Assembly: GCF_004011505.1 (NCBI RefSeq) | Contig: NZ_SAUN01000001.1 | Span: 11,125,501-11,189,500 of the forward strand | Length of the DNA: 64,000 nt | Source: Nonomuraea polychroma | GTDB lineage: Bacteria > Actinomycetota > Actinomycetes > Streptosporangiales > Streptosporangiaceae | Reading direction: 5' to 3' | Part shown: positions 25,931-34,499 of the stretch, one piece after another | Layout: every line of letters begins with the position of its first letter | How positions within the stretch are numbered: the stretch's first letter is position 1 | Notes under the pieces: generated by a model | Databases searched by the model: none | Told to the model about the DNA's origin: nothing | The model's input: only the letters and a program-made list of their open reading frames with translations | Program-made: the position numbers and the translations under genes

Positions 25931-26051
25931 CCCGATCTCGGGGCCCATGACCGGTTCGTGATCGAGGCACCTCAAGGCTGATCAGCTCGACGAGAGAAGG
26001 CCATCCGCTGTCACCGATGGCGCCGGCTGACTCCCCATCCGCGATCGGCGA

Positions 26052-26202
26052 TCAGCGGCGAGTGTCGTAGACGCCGATCCACCACGGGGCGCCTTCCCGG
26101 GGGCCGATCTGGTTCGCCAGCAGCCCCGGCGCGAGTGTCAGCGTCTCCTGGTCGAAGGGCGCGTTGCAGGCACCCTTCGTAGCGCGCACGCTTGCTGTTC
26201 AT
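26052..26202 (-). pseudogene. Frameshifted fragment of unknown gene
   Basis: MNSKRARYEGCL and, after one extra base near 26160, NAPFDQETLTLAPGLLANQI then GPREGAPWWIGVYDTRR and stop. The two pieces join into one coherent 49-residue peptide. I do not recognise it. It lies just after the oxidase operon. Confidence 0.3.
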
Positions 26203-26227
26203 CGACGCTGCCGTGGTGAGCTTCTTC

Positions 26228-29026
26228 TCAGGTGGTGGCCTGGTCGAGGAGTTCGAGGAGGTGGTGGTACGGCCGGCCGGTGGCGCGGGTGAGGCCGAGC
26301 TCGCAGGTGCGGTTGAGCGAGGCGTGCGCCGCGAAGTTCCCGGCCGACACGGCGGCAGCTTCGGCACGGGTGGCCGAGGCGGTGAGCTCCGGGCGGAGCA
26401 AGCCGCGGTCGCCGGCGAAGGCGCAGCACTGCCATCCGTCCGGGACGACGACCCGCTCGGCGACCGCTTCGGCGATGCGGGTCATGGCGGCGTCCAGGCC
26501 GAGCCGGGTGGAGGAGCAGGTGGGGTGCAGGGCCAGGGAGCGCAGGCGGCGGTGCACGGTCAGGCGGGGCAGGAGCTCCTTGGCGGTGAAGGCAACCGCG
26601 TCGAGCACCTGAAGAACGGCGCCGGGTCCTTCTCCCGCCGAGGCGGCCAGCCGGTGGAATCCCTCGGTGCAGGAGGCGGCGTCGCTGACGATAGGGATAC
26701 GGCCGCCGTCGGCTGCTGCTGCGAGGAGCGTGTAGACGCGGCGGGCCATGGTCTCGTGGCCGTCGGTGTAGCCCTTGGACGACCAGGGCGTGCCGCAGCA
26801 CAGGCCGCCGATCCCCTCTGGGATGTGCAGCCGCACGCCAGCGCGCTCGGCCAGGCGGGTGAACGCCGTCATCACGCCGGGGCCGCCGTCGGCGGGGGCG
26901 AACAGCGTGTTCAGGCAGGACGGGACATACACGGCGTCCGGGTTCCGCGCCGGGTCCGGCCGGCGGCGCTTCCCACCCTTCGGCAGGTCCCGGGTCCACT
27001 GCGGAACGGCCTCGGGACCGGTGACGGCTCGGGCCGCGCGGCTGGCGGCCTCCGGGAGGCTGGGCGGGGCCGCCTTCGCCATGTCCAGTGCCAGGTCAAG
27101 AGCTCTGGTCATCCCGGTCCAGTGCTTGGCAGCTGTCTTCCAGCCCTTCTGAGCCAGGCGGCCGTGGCGTTCGGCGCGCAGGCGTTTGGTCAGGTCGCCG
27201 GTGTTGATGCCGACAGGGCAGGCGGTGGCGCACATGCCGTCCACGGCGCAGGTGTCCACGGCGTCGTAGCCGTACTCGGCTTCGAGTTCGTGGGCGAGGA
27301 CGTGGTCACCGGCCTCGCGGGCGGCGGCGAGTTCGCGGCGGAGCACGATGCGCTGGCGTGGTGTGGTGGTCAGGTCGCGGCTGGGGCAGACCGGTTCGCA
27401 GTAGCCGCATTCCACGCACCGGTCGACCTCGGGCTCGACGGTGACGACGGTCTTGAGGTCGCGCAGGTGCGCCTTCGGATCGTCGGTGAGGACGACGCCG
27501 GGGTTGAGCGTCCCTGCCGGGTCGCACAGGCGTTTGACCTCGCGCATCACCTCGTACAGTTCGTCGCCGTACTGGCGGCGGACGAAGGGGGCCATGACGC
27601 GGCCGGTGCCGTGCTCGGCCTTGAGCGTGCCGCCCCGGGCGAGGACTGCCTCGACCATGTCCTCGGTGAAGTCGGCGTAGCGCCGCAGGCCGGTGTCGAA
27701 GCGTTCGTTGAGCATGAAGTGCAGGTTGCCGTCCTTGGCGTGGCCGAAGACGACGCTGCGCTCGTAGCGGTGCTTGGCGAACAGGGCCGTCAGGTCGTCG
27801 CACAGGTCGGCCAGGGCCGGCACGGGGACGGCGACGTCCTCCAGGAGGGCGGTGGTGCCGCTGGGGCGGGCGCCGGCGACGGAGGCGTACAGGCCCTTGC
27901 GGATGTGCCACAACGCGGCCCGGCCGCGTGCCTCCCTGCTGAGCCGGGCCGCAGCCGCCAGGGCCAGCGCGCTGAACAGCTCCTCGGCGGCACGCTCGCG
28001 CTCGCCGAGGACGGCGGGGTCGGTTTCCTGCCACTCCACCAGCAGCGCCGCGTGATCCCGTACGCCGAGCGTGCGGAGCACGTCGTCGGCCTTGGGGTCG
28101 GTCTGGGCCACGCGCAGGGATTCGGCGTCCAGCAGCTCGATCGCGGCGGGGCCGACGGCGACCAGGTCGGGCATGGCCGCCATCGCCTGACGCAGGGTGG
28201 GGAAGACGAGCAGCCCGGTGGCGGCCAGGCGGTGGGCCGGGACCGTGCGCAGGACCGCTTCGGCGACGAATCCCAGGGTGCCCTCGCTGCCGATGACCAG
28301 GTGGGCGAGGATCTGGGCGGGGGAGTCGTGGTCGAGGAAGCTGTTGAGGCCGTAGCCCATGGTGTTCTTGATCGAGAACTGGGCGGTGATGCGGCGGACC
28401 GAGTCGGTGTCGCGCCTGATCCGGTCGCGCAGCCGTTCCAGACCGGAGGCGAGTTCGGGTTCCAGGGCGCGCAGGCGCGCGTCGGCGTCGGGAGCGGCGG
28501 TGTCGAGGACGGTGCCGCTGGGCAGCACGAGGGTCATCGACTCCAGCGTCTGATAGGTGTTGGCGTGGGTGCCGCAGGTCATGCCGCTGGAGTTGTTGGC
28601 CACGACGCCGCCGATCGTGCAGGCCGACTCGCTGGCCGGGTCCGGGCCCAGCCTGCGGCCGTGGGGCGCGAGCCGGGCGTTGACCTGCCGCAGCACCGCC
28701 CCGGGCTGCACCCGCACGCGCGCGCCGTCGTCGAGGACCTCGATGCCGCGGAAGTGCCGCCGGGTGTCGACCAGCAGGTGCTCGCTGACCCCCTGCCCGC
28801 TCAGGCTGGTGCCGCCGGAGCGGAAGGTGAGCGGCAGGCCGGCCCGCATCAGCGCCGCCACCTGCTCGGCGCTCTCGGGCACCAGGACCGCTTGCGGGGT
28901 GAGCAGGTAGTGCGAGGCGTCGTGCGCCATGCCGAGCCGGTCGCTCACCCTCGTGCGGGCGATCCCGGGAACGGCGTTCTCCACCGCCGCCAGGACGGCG
29001 GGATCCGGTGGCTTGATCAGGTTCAT
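26228..29026 (-). CDS. FAD-linked oxidase/Fe-S oxidoreductase fusion (D-lactate dehydrogenase-like)
   Basis: A 932-residue cytoplasmic or membrane-peripheral fusion. Residues about 1-470 form a VAO-type FAD oxidase (TFRSGGTSLSGQGV, IGGVVANNSSGMTCGTHANTY, GSEGTLGFV, and H in EHGTGRVMAPFV). Then come a [4Fe-4S] ferredoxin pair (CVECGYCEPVCPSRD, CAVDGMCATACPVGIN) and a C-terminal CCG-domain part (VPSCLNTLF, GLCCGTPW, WQCCAFAGDRG). This layout matches quinone-linked D-lactate or 2-hydroxyacid dehydrogenases. Last gene of the IclR-headed operon; oxidising lactate released by the upstream hydrolase is a plausible role. Confidence 0.85.
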   Translation of the reverse strand: MNLIKPPDPAVLAAVENAVPGIARTRVSDRLGMAHDASHYLLTPQAVLVPESAEQVAALMRAGLPLTFRSGGTSLSGQGVSEHLLVDTRRHFRGIEVLDDGARVRVQPGAVLRQVNARLAPHGRRLGPDPASESACTIGGVVANNSSGMTCGTHANTYQTLESMTLVLPSGTVLDTAAPDADARLRALEPELASGLERLRDRIRRDTDSVRRITAQFSIKNTMGYGLNSFLDHDSPAQILAHLVIGSEGTLGFVAEAVLRTVPAHRLAATGLLVFPTLRQAMAAMPDLVAVGPAAIELLDAESLRVAQTDPKADDVLRTLGVRDHAALLVEWQETDPAVLGERERAAEELFSALALAAAARLSREARGRAALWHIRKGLYASVAGARPSGTTALLEDVAVPVPALADLCDDLTALFAKHRYERSVVFGHAKDGNLHFMLNERFDTGLRRYADFTEDMVEAVLARGGTLKAEHGTGRVMAPFVRRQYGDELYEVMREVKRLCDPAGTLNPGVVLTDDPKAHLRDLKTVVTVEPEVDRCVECGYCEPVCPSRDLTTTPRQRIVLRRELAAAREAGDHVLAHELEAEYGYDAVDTCAVDGMCATACPVGINTGDLTKRLRAERHGRLAQKGWKTAAKHWTGMTRALDLALDMAKAAPPSLPEAASRAARAVTGPEAVPQWTRDLPKGGKRRRPDPARNPDAVYVPSCLNTLFAPADGGPGVMTAFTRLAERAGVRLHIPEGIGGLCCGTPWSSKGYTDGHETMARRVYTLLAAAADGGRIPIVSDAASCTEGFHRLAASAGEGPGAVLQVLDAVAFTAKELLPRLTVHRRLRSLALHPTCSSTRLGLDAAMTRIAEAVAERVVVPDGWQCCAFAGDRGLLRPELTASATRAEAAAVSAGNFAAHASLNRTCELGLTRATGRPYHHLLELLDQATT

Positions 29027-29045
29027 GGCTCTCTTCACGGGCGGT

Positions 29046-30059
29046 TCAGCGCCGCGGGTCTATGTGGATCTTAGGGCCCGGCCCGGCGCCGGCAGGGCGG
29101 TCTCCGGCCAGGACGTCCATGGTCTCGGCCAGGCCCACTGTGGCGGCCACGAGCGGGCGGGCGTCGACCGACCCGTCGGCGTAGGCCGCGATGGCTCCCG
29201 GCAAACCGGCCGAGCCACCCAGGATACCCACTGCTGTGACGTCCTTGAGCAGCAGGTCACGGGCGTCGAGGGTGCTCGGGGTGCCGGCCAGGCCGATGTA
29301 GACCACCCGTCCGGCCGGCTCCACCAACTCCAGCGCGAGTGCCGGGAGGTGCGGCGCGTTGGAGGCGTCCACGACGGCGTCCCACGGCAGCGCCGGCAGG
29401 GACGGCCGCGTCCAGGCGTCGTCGAAGCCGAGGCGACGGGCTAGCCGTAGGCCGTCCTCGTCGCGGCCCATCAGATGGACCTCGGCTCCGCGAGCTCGCG
29501 CGAACAGCGCCACCAGCAGGCCGATCGTGCCCGTGCCCAGGACCAGCAGCCGCTCGCCCGGCTCCAGGCCGGCGGCGTGCACGGAGCGCAGGGCGTTGCC
29601 ACCCGGCTCGACGAGCGCGCCAGAGGCGGCGTCCACCGTGTCCGGCAGCGCGTGCAGGGCCGATGCCGGCACGGCCAGCTGTTCGGCCAGCGCCCCGGCG
29701 CGGCCGCGGCTGATGCCGATCTCGGCCAGATCGGCGCACACGTGGTGGCGGCCCTTGCGGCAGCGGTCGCAGCGGCCGCAGCCGAGCATGGTGTCGCCGG
29801 TGACGCGGCGGCCGAGCCAGGCCGCATCGACGCCGTCGCCGACCGCCGTCACCGTGCCGCACCACTCGTGGCCGGGGCGCAGCGGATACCAGGAGCGGCC
29901 GGTGTGCAGGTAGCTCATCTCACCGGTGAACAGCTCCACATCGGTGCCGCACACCCCGGCCCGCTCGATGCCCACGACCACCTGCCCAGGACCCGCCACG
30001 GGCGGCTCGACCTCCTGGACCTCGGCCTTGCCCGGGCCGGTGAGGACCAGCGCGCGCAC
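29046..30059 (-). CDS. Zinc-dependent alcohol/polyol dehydrogenase (MDR family)
   Basis: A 337-residue medium-chain dehydrogenase. Catalytic zinc ligands appear in GVCGTDVELF and RPGHEWCGTV; the structural zinc cysteines in GCGRCDRCRKGRHHVC; the NAD-binding motif in VLGTGTIGLLVALFARARG. It belongs to the sorbitol/threonine/L-sugar dehydrogenase type, probably oxidising a sugar or sugar-acid hydroxyl. GTG 30059 shares a base with the stop of the preceding hydrolase gene (TAGTG). Expected to act with the lactonase and hydrolase upstream. Confidence 0.88.
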   Translation of the reverse strand: MRALVLTGPGKAEVQEVEPPVAGPGQVVVGIERAGVCGTDVELFTGEMSYLHTGRSWYPLRPGHEWCGTVTAVGDGVDAAWLGRRVTGDTMLGCGRCDRCRKGRHHVCADLAEIGISRGRAGALAEQLAVPASALHALPDTVDAASGALVEPGGNALRSVHAAGLEPGERLLVLGTGTIGLLVALFARARGAEVHLMGRDEDGLRLARRLGFDDAWTRPSLPALPWDAVVDASNAPHLPALALELVEPAGRVVYIGLAGTPSTLDARDLLLKDVTAVGILGGSAGLPGAIAAYADGSVDARPLVAATVGLAETMDVLAGDRPAGAGPGPKIHIDPRR

Positions 30060-30919
30060 TAGCGCGGTCCCACGACGGTCTGCCGCTGGCGGCCGAGCCC
30101 GTCGATACCGAGCTCCATCACGTCGCCCGGCTGGAGCCAGATCGGCGGCTTGAAGCCCATACCGACGCCGGGCGGTGTACCGGTGTTGATCAGGTCGCCC
30201 GGCTCCAGCACCATGAACTGGCTCAGGTGGTGCACGATGACGTACGGGTCGAAGATCATCGTCTTGGTGGTGCCGGTCTGGCGGCGGACCCCGTTGACGT
30301 CCAGCCACATGCCGAGGTCGCGCACGTCGGGGATCTCGTCCGGGGTGACCAGCCACGGCCCGGCGGGGTTGAAGGTCTCGGCGGACTTGCCCTTGCTCCA
30401 CTGGCCGCCGCGCTCCATCTGGAAGGCGCGCTCGCTGACGTCGTTGACCACGCAGTAGCCGGCGATCGCGTCCGCGGCCTCCTCGATCGCGTCCAGGTAG
30501 GAGGTGCGGCGGCCGATCACGATGCCCAGCTCCACCTCCCAGTCGGTCTTGGTCGCGCCGCGCGGGATTCGCACTTCGTCGTACGGGCCGATGAGCGTGT
30601 TGGGCGACTTGGTGAACAGGATCGGCTCGCCGGGGACGGCCTGCCCGGTCTCCGCGGCGTGGTCGCTGTAGTTGAGGCCGATGCACAGGATCTGATGCGG
30701 GCGAGCGATCGGGGCTCCGACGCGCTCGCCGGCGAAGGCGTGCACCTCGCCCCGGTCGACGCGGTCGGCGACCGGTCCGGCCAGCAGCGCCGTGCCGCCC
30801 GCGCCGAAGAAGCGCTCGTCGAAGTCGGGCGTGAGGTCGGAGACGTCGACGTAGTGGGTCTCGTCGAGGCGGACGACGGGCTTTTCGGCGCCGGGCGCGC
30901 CGATGCGCATGAGATACAA
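30059..30919 (-). CDS. Fumarylacetoacetate hydrolase family protein (2,4-diketo-3-deoxy-sugar-acid hydrolase-like)
   Basis: 286 residues of the FAH superfamily. The N-terminal domain starts LMRIGAPGAEKPVVRLD. The catalytic domain has ILCIGLNYSDHAAETG, the metal-binding TDWEVELGIVIG and SERAFQMERGGQW, and the C-terminal GDLINTGTPPGVGMGFKPP. It is closest in style to enzymes that cleave 2,4-diketo-3-deoxy-L-fuconate or -rhamnonate to pyruvate and lactate. TTG 30919 is chosen since GGAGA is eight bases upstream; ATG 30910 is too far from it. Gap to the lactonase gene is 16 bp. Confidence 0.85.
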   Translation of the reverse strand: MYLMRIGAPGAEKPVVRLDETHYVDVSDLTPDFDERFFGAGGTALLAGPVADRVDRGEVHAFAGERVGAPIARPHQILCIGLNYSDHAAETGQAVPGEPILFTKSPNTLIGPYDEVRIPRGATKTDWEVELGIVIGRRTSYLDAIEEAADAIAGYCVVNDVSERAFQMERGGQWSKGKSAETFNPAGPWLVTPDEIPDVRDLGMWLDVNGVRRQTGTTKTMIFDPYVIVHHLSQFMVLEPGDLINTGTPPGVGMGFKPPIWLQPGDVMELGIDGLGRQRQTVVGPR

Positions 30920-30935
30920 GGGGATTTCTCCAGGG

Positions 30936-31817
30936 TCAGAAGGGGTTCCAGTAGGGCATCGGCAGGCCGCGCGCATGCACTCGTGCGGTGAACAGGCGGC
31001 CCGAGTCGGGATGGGCGGCCAGGTCGTCCGAGGAGAGCCCCTGGGTGGCCGTGGTGATGACCAGGGTGTCGAGGTCCGGGCCGGCGAAGGCGGGACAGGA
31101 GGTGTGCGGCGCGTCGACCTCGACGACGGTCAGGAGCTCACCCGTGCGGGTGCGGCACTCCACGCGACCGAGCCCCCAGTTGGCGATCCACAGGTTGCCG
31201 TCGGCGTCGGCGCATATCCCGTCGGGCTTGCCGTCAGTGATGACGAACGCCTCCCGCCGCGGGCCGGTCTTGCCGGTGGCCGCGTCGTAGTCGCGTACCC
31301 AGACGATGCCCGGCAGGGTGTCGACGCTGTAGAGCCGGTCGCCGATCCAGGCCAGGCCGTTGGAGAGCACCAGGTCAGTGTCGAGATAGGTCAGCCCGGT
31401 CTCGTCCAGGCGGGCCAGCACCTCCTGCCCCTTGCGCCCGTCCTGGGCCAGGCTGCCGACCAGGAACCGGCCCGCGGGATCGACGGCGCCGTCGTTGAGC
31501 CGGCTGCGCACGCCCAGGGGCAGCACCCGGGCCAGCTCGGTACGGCGGCCGTCCAGGTCGAGGCGGGTGAGCGTCGCTTGCTCGGCCACGATCATCGTGC
31601 CGTCCGCGGCGACGGCGACCGCCCCCACCGTGGAGTTGAAGGTGTGTCGTCCGACAGCGGTGACCCGGCCGGTCTCCGCGTCCAGCAGGCCTTCGTGCAC
31701 AACGCCCGCGACGATGTCCACCCAACGCAGACGACCTCGGGCGGCATCCCACACCGGACCCTCGCCGAGCTCGTAACGGTCTTCTGAGGCTGGGGTCGCG
31801 GTCAGGCGCCTGATCAC
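30936..31817 (-). CDS. SMP-30/gluconolactonase family lactonase
   Basis: A 293-residue six-bladed propeller lactonase. Metal and catalytic residues are in ELGEGPVWDAARGRLRWVDI (Glu), SRLNDGAVDPAGRFLVGS (Asn-Asp) and LSNGLAWIGD with SVDTLPGIVWVRDYD (Asn, Asp). It would hydrolyse a sugar 1,4- or 1,5-lactone to the aldonic acid. GTG 31817 overlaps the IclR stop by 4 bp (GTGA). It supplies the lactone-opening step between a sugar dehydrogenase and later acid-processing enzymes. Confidence 0.88.
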   Translation of the reverse strand: MIRRLTATPASEDRYELGEGPVWDAARGRLRWVDIVAGVVHEGLLDAETGRVTAVGRHTFNSTVGAVAVAADGTMIVAEQATLTRLDLDGRRTELARVLPLGVRSRLNDGAVDPAGRFLVGSLAQDGRKGQEVLARLDETGLTYLDTDLVLSNGLAWIGDRLYSVDTLPGIVWVRDYDAATGKTGPRREAFVITDGKPDGICADADGNLWIANWGLGRVECRTRTGELLTVVEVDAPHTSCPAFAGPDLDTLVITTATQGLSSDDLAAHPDSGRLFTARVHARGLPMPYWNPF

Positions 31818-32608
31818 AGATCGTCCTGGCCGGAGACGATCGCGAGGATGGCCGGCAGGTCGTCGATGAGTTTGTCCACCGGCGTGCGGTAGGCCAGGCC
31901 GCTGACGCTGATCGCGCCGCTGGGAACCGTGGGCGAGGTCAAATAGGCCGGCACCGCGATGCAGTTGACACTCGGCTCGTTCTCCCGGTCGTCGACGGCG
32001 TAACCCCGCCGGCGGATGCGTTCCAGCTCGGCGTGCAACTCCTCGACGGTGCCGATGGAGCGCTCGGTCGGCTGTTCCAGCGTCCGGTCGCCCACCCAGG
32101 CGCGCACCGCCTCCTCGTCGGGCAGGGTATGGGCGAGCAGCACCTTGCCGACACCTGTGCAATGGGCCGGGTTGCGGCCTCCGACGACGGAAGTCAGCCG
32201 CACCGCGCCGGCAGGCGGGTCGAGCTTGGAGCGGTAGACGACCGAGGCGCCGTCCAGAACGGCGTAGTGCACGGTCTCGCCGTAACGGTCGCACAGCGCC
32301 TTGAGGATCGGGGTGACGCGGACATGGTCGGGCCGCGCCTCGTGGTGGGCGAAGGCCAGGCGCAGGAACTCATCTCCCAGCACGTAGTGGCCGTGGCCGT
32401 TCTGGGCGGCGAACCCGGCCCGCCGGAGTGCGGCCAGCGCGCGGTGAACGGTCGGCTTGGGGCTGTCCACTGCGCGGGCCATCTCCTCCAGACCGATCCC
32501 GTCCGAGTGACGGGCCAGTTCGGCCAGCACCGCCAGCACCCGATCGGAGCCGACAAGCTTCTGCTCGGCATCGCTGCTCGCGTCGACCGGCCTCACCAAC
32601 TTAGGCAT
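31814..32608 (-). CDS. IclR-family transcriptional regulator
   Basis: 264 residues: an N-terminal winged helix (SDRVLAVLAELARHSDGIGLEEMARAVDSPKPTVHRALAAL) and a C-terminal effector domain (CDRYGETVHYAVLDGASVVY, GVGKVLLAHTLPDEE, RRRGYAVDDRENEPSVNCIAVP). IclR proteins bind small organic acids. First gene of a five-gene operon for sugar-acid oxidation. ATG 32608 is used because the frame upstream covers the operator. The palindrome about 20 bp upstream would permit autoregulation. Confidence 0.9.
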   Translation of the reverse strand: MPKLVRPVDASSDAEQKLVGSDRVLAVLAELARHSDGIGLEEMARAVDSPKPTVHRALAALRRAGFAAQNGHGHYVLGDEFLRLAFAHHEARPDHVRVTPILKALCDRYGETVHYAVLDGASVVYRSKLDPPAGAVRLTSVVGGRNPAHCTGVGKVLLAHTLPDEEAVRAWVGDRTLEQPTERSIGTVEELHAELERIRRRGYAVDDRENEPSVNCIAVPAYLTSPTVPSGAISVSGLAYRTPVDKLIDDLPAILAIVSGQDDL

Positions 32609-32626
32609 GTTCCGAAGGTTAGACCA

Positions 32627-32642
32627 TCGTTTCAAGAAACGA
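32627..32642. promoter_or_regulatory. IclR operator
   Basis: TCGTTTC-AA-GAAACGA, a perfect 16-bp palindrome 18 bp upstream of the IclR start. Its form (TTTC near the centre, GAAA on the other arm) fits IclR-family sites. Confidence 0.65.
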
Positions 32643-32727
32643 AAGTTGCCCTCAATCACCCCTCCCCTGCGGTGTGAGGGATGGGCTAGTCTCGCCGCAA
32701 GTTCCATCAAATCGATTTAAGTTCCAA

Positions 32728-32946
32728 TTATCGGAATAGAACGTTGGTGTGGTGTCCATGCACCGAAGCTCCCAGTGGTACGCCGGTACCGACCGCACCG
32801 CCGAGTTCGTACACGGCTCCGAGGTGGCCGTCGGTGGTCAGGACCGCAGCGGCGGCCTCGGCGTAGTCCGCGATGGTCGCGGCGCTGACCCGGCCCTGGC
32901 CTGCGGCGCTGGCGATACTGCCGTGCTGCTGGTACAGGGCATCAGC
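32728..32946 (-). pseudogene. Fragment of an NmrA-like NAD(P)-binding oxidoreductase
   Basis: Minus-strand frame reads ALYQQHGSIASAAGQGRVSA, ATIADYAEAAAAVLTTDGHL, GAVYELGGAVGTGVPL, then a stop at 32728. RVS.AT..DYAEAAA.VL...GH.G.VYELGG is the C-terminal half of QOR2/NmrA-type proteins. The Rossmann half is missing upstream, where the NDH-2-like gene begins. Cut off before the family's normal end as well. Confidence 0.6.
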
Positions 32947-33042
32947 CGGTACGCCAGCGAGGCCGGCCGGTCCGGCCGGCCTCGAACCGACTGGTGTCGA
33001 AGCGATCAGTGGCGGTGCTGTCCACGCGGACCCCCCAAGCGG

Positions 33043-34239
33043 CTACGCGAGCACCTTCTCGGCGGACGCATCTGGCGCGGCGGCCAGGCGGCGCTTGCGC
33101 TTGGGCAGGCCGAAGGTCGGGTGCGAGATGCCCCACAGCGAGATCTTGAGGATGCCCGTCTTGATCCGCGCGGCCTTCCGGCCGCCCACATACTTCGGCT
33201 TTGCTTGCGCTTTGTCGTCGACCATCTGCAGGATCCCGTCCCGCCGCCCGCGGCTGATGTGGTTGCCCGGGTAGTCCAGCTTGCTCTTCGCAATCTTGCG
33301 GCCGGTCAGGCGTCCCACGATCGCGTCCGTGGCCTGCCGGCCGGTGGAGCCGGCCGAAGCGCAGGACATCGGCAGCGGCCGGCCGTTGTCGCCGATGGCG
33401 TAGGCGCTGTCGCCGGCGGCGTAGACGTTCGGGTGCGAGACCGACCGCATGGTGCCGTCGACGACGATCTGACCGTTCTCGGTGACTTCCAGCCCGCTGG
33501 CGGCGGCGATGGGGTTGACCGCGAACCCGGCCGTCCACACGGTTGCGTCGGACGCCAGGGCGGTGCCGTCGGCGCACAGCACCCGCGTCGCTTCGACGGC
33601 TTCGACGCTGGTGTGCTCCAGGACGGTGATGCCCAGCCGGCCGCAGGCCTGGCGCAGGTGGCTGCGGGCCCCGGCGGACAGCCGGGCGCCCAACTCGCCG
33701 CGGGCGACCAGCGCCACCGACAGGCCGGGCCGGGATTCGGCGAACTCGGTGGCCGTCTCGATGCCGGTCAACCCGTCGCCGACGACCAGCACCCTCCCGC
33801 CTTCGCCCCGCCTGCCCAGGATGTCCAGGCGCTCGCGCAGGCGCAGCGCCGAGGGCCGGGCGGTGACGTGGAAGGCGTGCTCGGCCACGCCGGGGACGCC
33901 GCAGTCGGCGACGTGGCTGCCGAGCGCGTAGACAAGCGTGTCGTAGGCGAGCTGGCCGCCGCCGGCGTCGGCCACGGCGACGACCTGGCGCTCGGGGTGG
34001 ACGGCGGTGACGCGGGCCAGGCGCAGCCGTATCCCCGTGCCTGCGAAGACGTCGGCGAGCTTCCGAGCCTCGATCTTCTGGCCGGCCGCGAGCTGGTGCA
34101 GCCGTAGCCGCTCGACGAAGTCCGGCTCAGCGTTGACCACGGTGATCTCGGTGTCCGCCGGGGACAGCCGGCGGGCCAGGTTCCCGGCCACGTAGGCCCC
34201 GGCATAGCCGGCGCCGAGGACGACGATGCGGTGCTTCAT
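33043..34239 (-). CDS. NAD(P)/FAD-dependent oxidoreductase, NDH-2-like
   Basis: A 398-residue two-dinucleotide-binding flavoprotein. It has an FAD motif at the N-terminus (IVVLGAGYAGAYVAGNLA), an NAD(P) motif (RVLVVGDGLTGIETATEFAE) and the C-terminal FAD contact (NVYAAGDSAYAIGDNGRPLPMSCASAGSTG). It resembles type II NADH dehydrogenases but lacks a clear C-terminal membrane helix; the tail is basic (LPKRKRRLA). ATG 34239 has GGAGC upstream. It is divergent from sigJ, and an ECF41-like promoter precedes it, so it is a likely sigma target. Confidence 0.85.
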   Translation of the reverse strand: MKHRIVVLGAGYAGAYVAGNLARRLSPADTEITVVNAEPDFVERLRLHQLAAGQKIEARKLADVFAGTGIRLRLARVTAVHPERQVVAVADAGGGQLAYDTLVYALGSHVADCGVPGVAEHAFHVTARPSALRLRERLDILGRRGEGGRVLVVGDGLTGIETATEFAESRPGLSVALVARGELGARLSAGARSHLRQACGRLGITVLEHTSVEAVEATRVLCADGTALASDATVWTAGFAVNPIAAASGLEVTENGQIVVDGTMRSVSHPNVYAAGDSAYAIGDNGRPLPMSCASAGSTGRQATDAIVGRLTGRKIAKSKLDYPGNHISRGRRDGILQMVDDKAQAKPKYVGGRKAARIKTGILKISLWGISHPTFGLPKRKRRLAAAPDASAEKVLA

Positions 34240-34365
34240 GTGTTGCTCCTGTCGGTTCGCATGCTCCCGGTGAGTTGAGCGGTCACCACTCAACGGGGGC
34301 CAAGGCGATCACTGGCGGAGTTGTGTGCCGCGCGGATCATTCGCGCGGCGTCCTGACGACCATGA

Positions 34366-34392
34366 GGCGTCGGCGTCCCGAACTTTGTGACA
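34366..34392 (-). promoter_or_regulatory. ECF41-like promoter for the oxidoreductase gene
   Basis: Minus strand: TGTCACA (34386-34392), 16 bp, then CGCC (34366-34369). The ECF41 consensus is TGTCACA and CGTC, so the -10 has one mismatch. About 125 bp before the start codon. Confidence 0.55.
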
Positions 34393-34427
34393 GCGCGGTC
34401 ATGTGATGTACGCCACCGAGCATGGGG

Positions 34428-34454
34428 TGTCACACAGCGGTGCGAGCCGGCGTC
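34428..34454 (+). promoter_or_regulatory. ECF41-like promoter for sigJ
   Basis: TGTCACA (34428-34434), a 16-bp spacer and CGTC (34451-34454), an exact match to the ECF41 promoter pattern, 45 bp before the sigJ ATG. Supports autoregulation. Confidence 0.75.
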
Positions 34455-34499
34455 TTGTGCGTGGAGCAGGAGTTGCGGGTGAACAGGCAGGAGCCAGGT

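Noticed and set aside
26192..29074. A 960-codon open frame opposite the FAD/Fe-S oxidase
   Set aside because: Low-complexity Gly/Val/Ala-rich translation without domains; mirror frame of a strongly supported enzyme.
32700..32745. Palindromes AAATCGATTT and GTTCC...GGAATAGAAC as operators
   Set aside because: They lie at the end of a gene fragment with no promoter or intact gene downstream; the clear IclR site is at 32627-32642.
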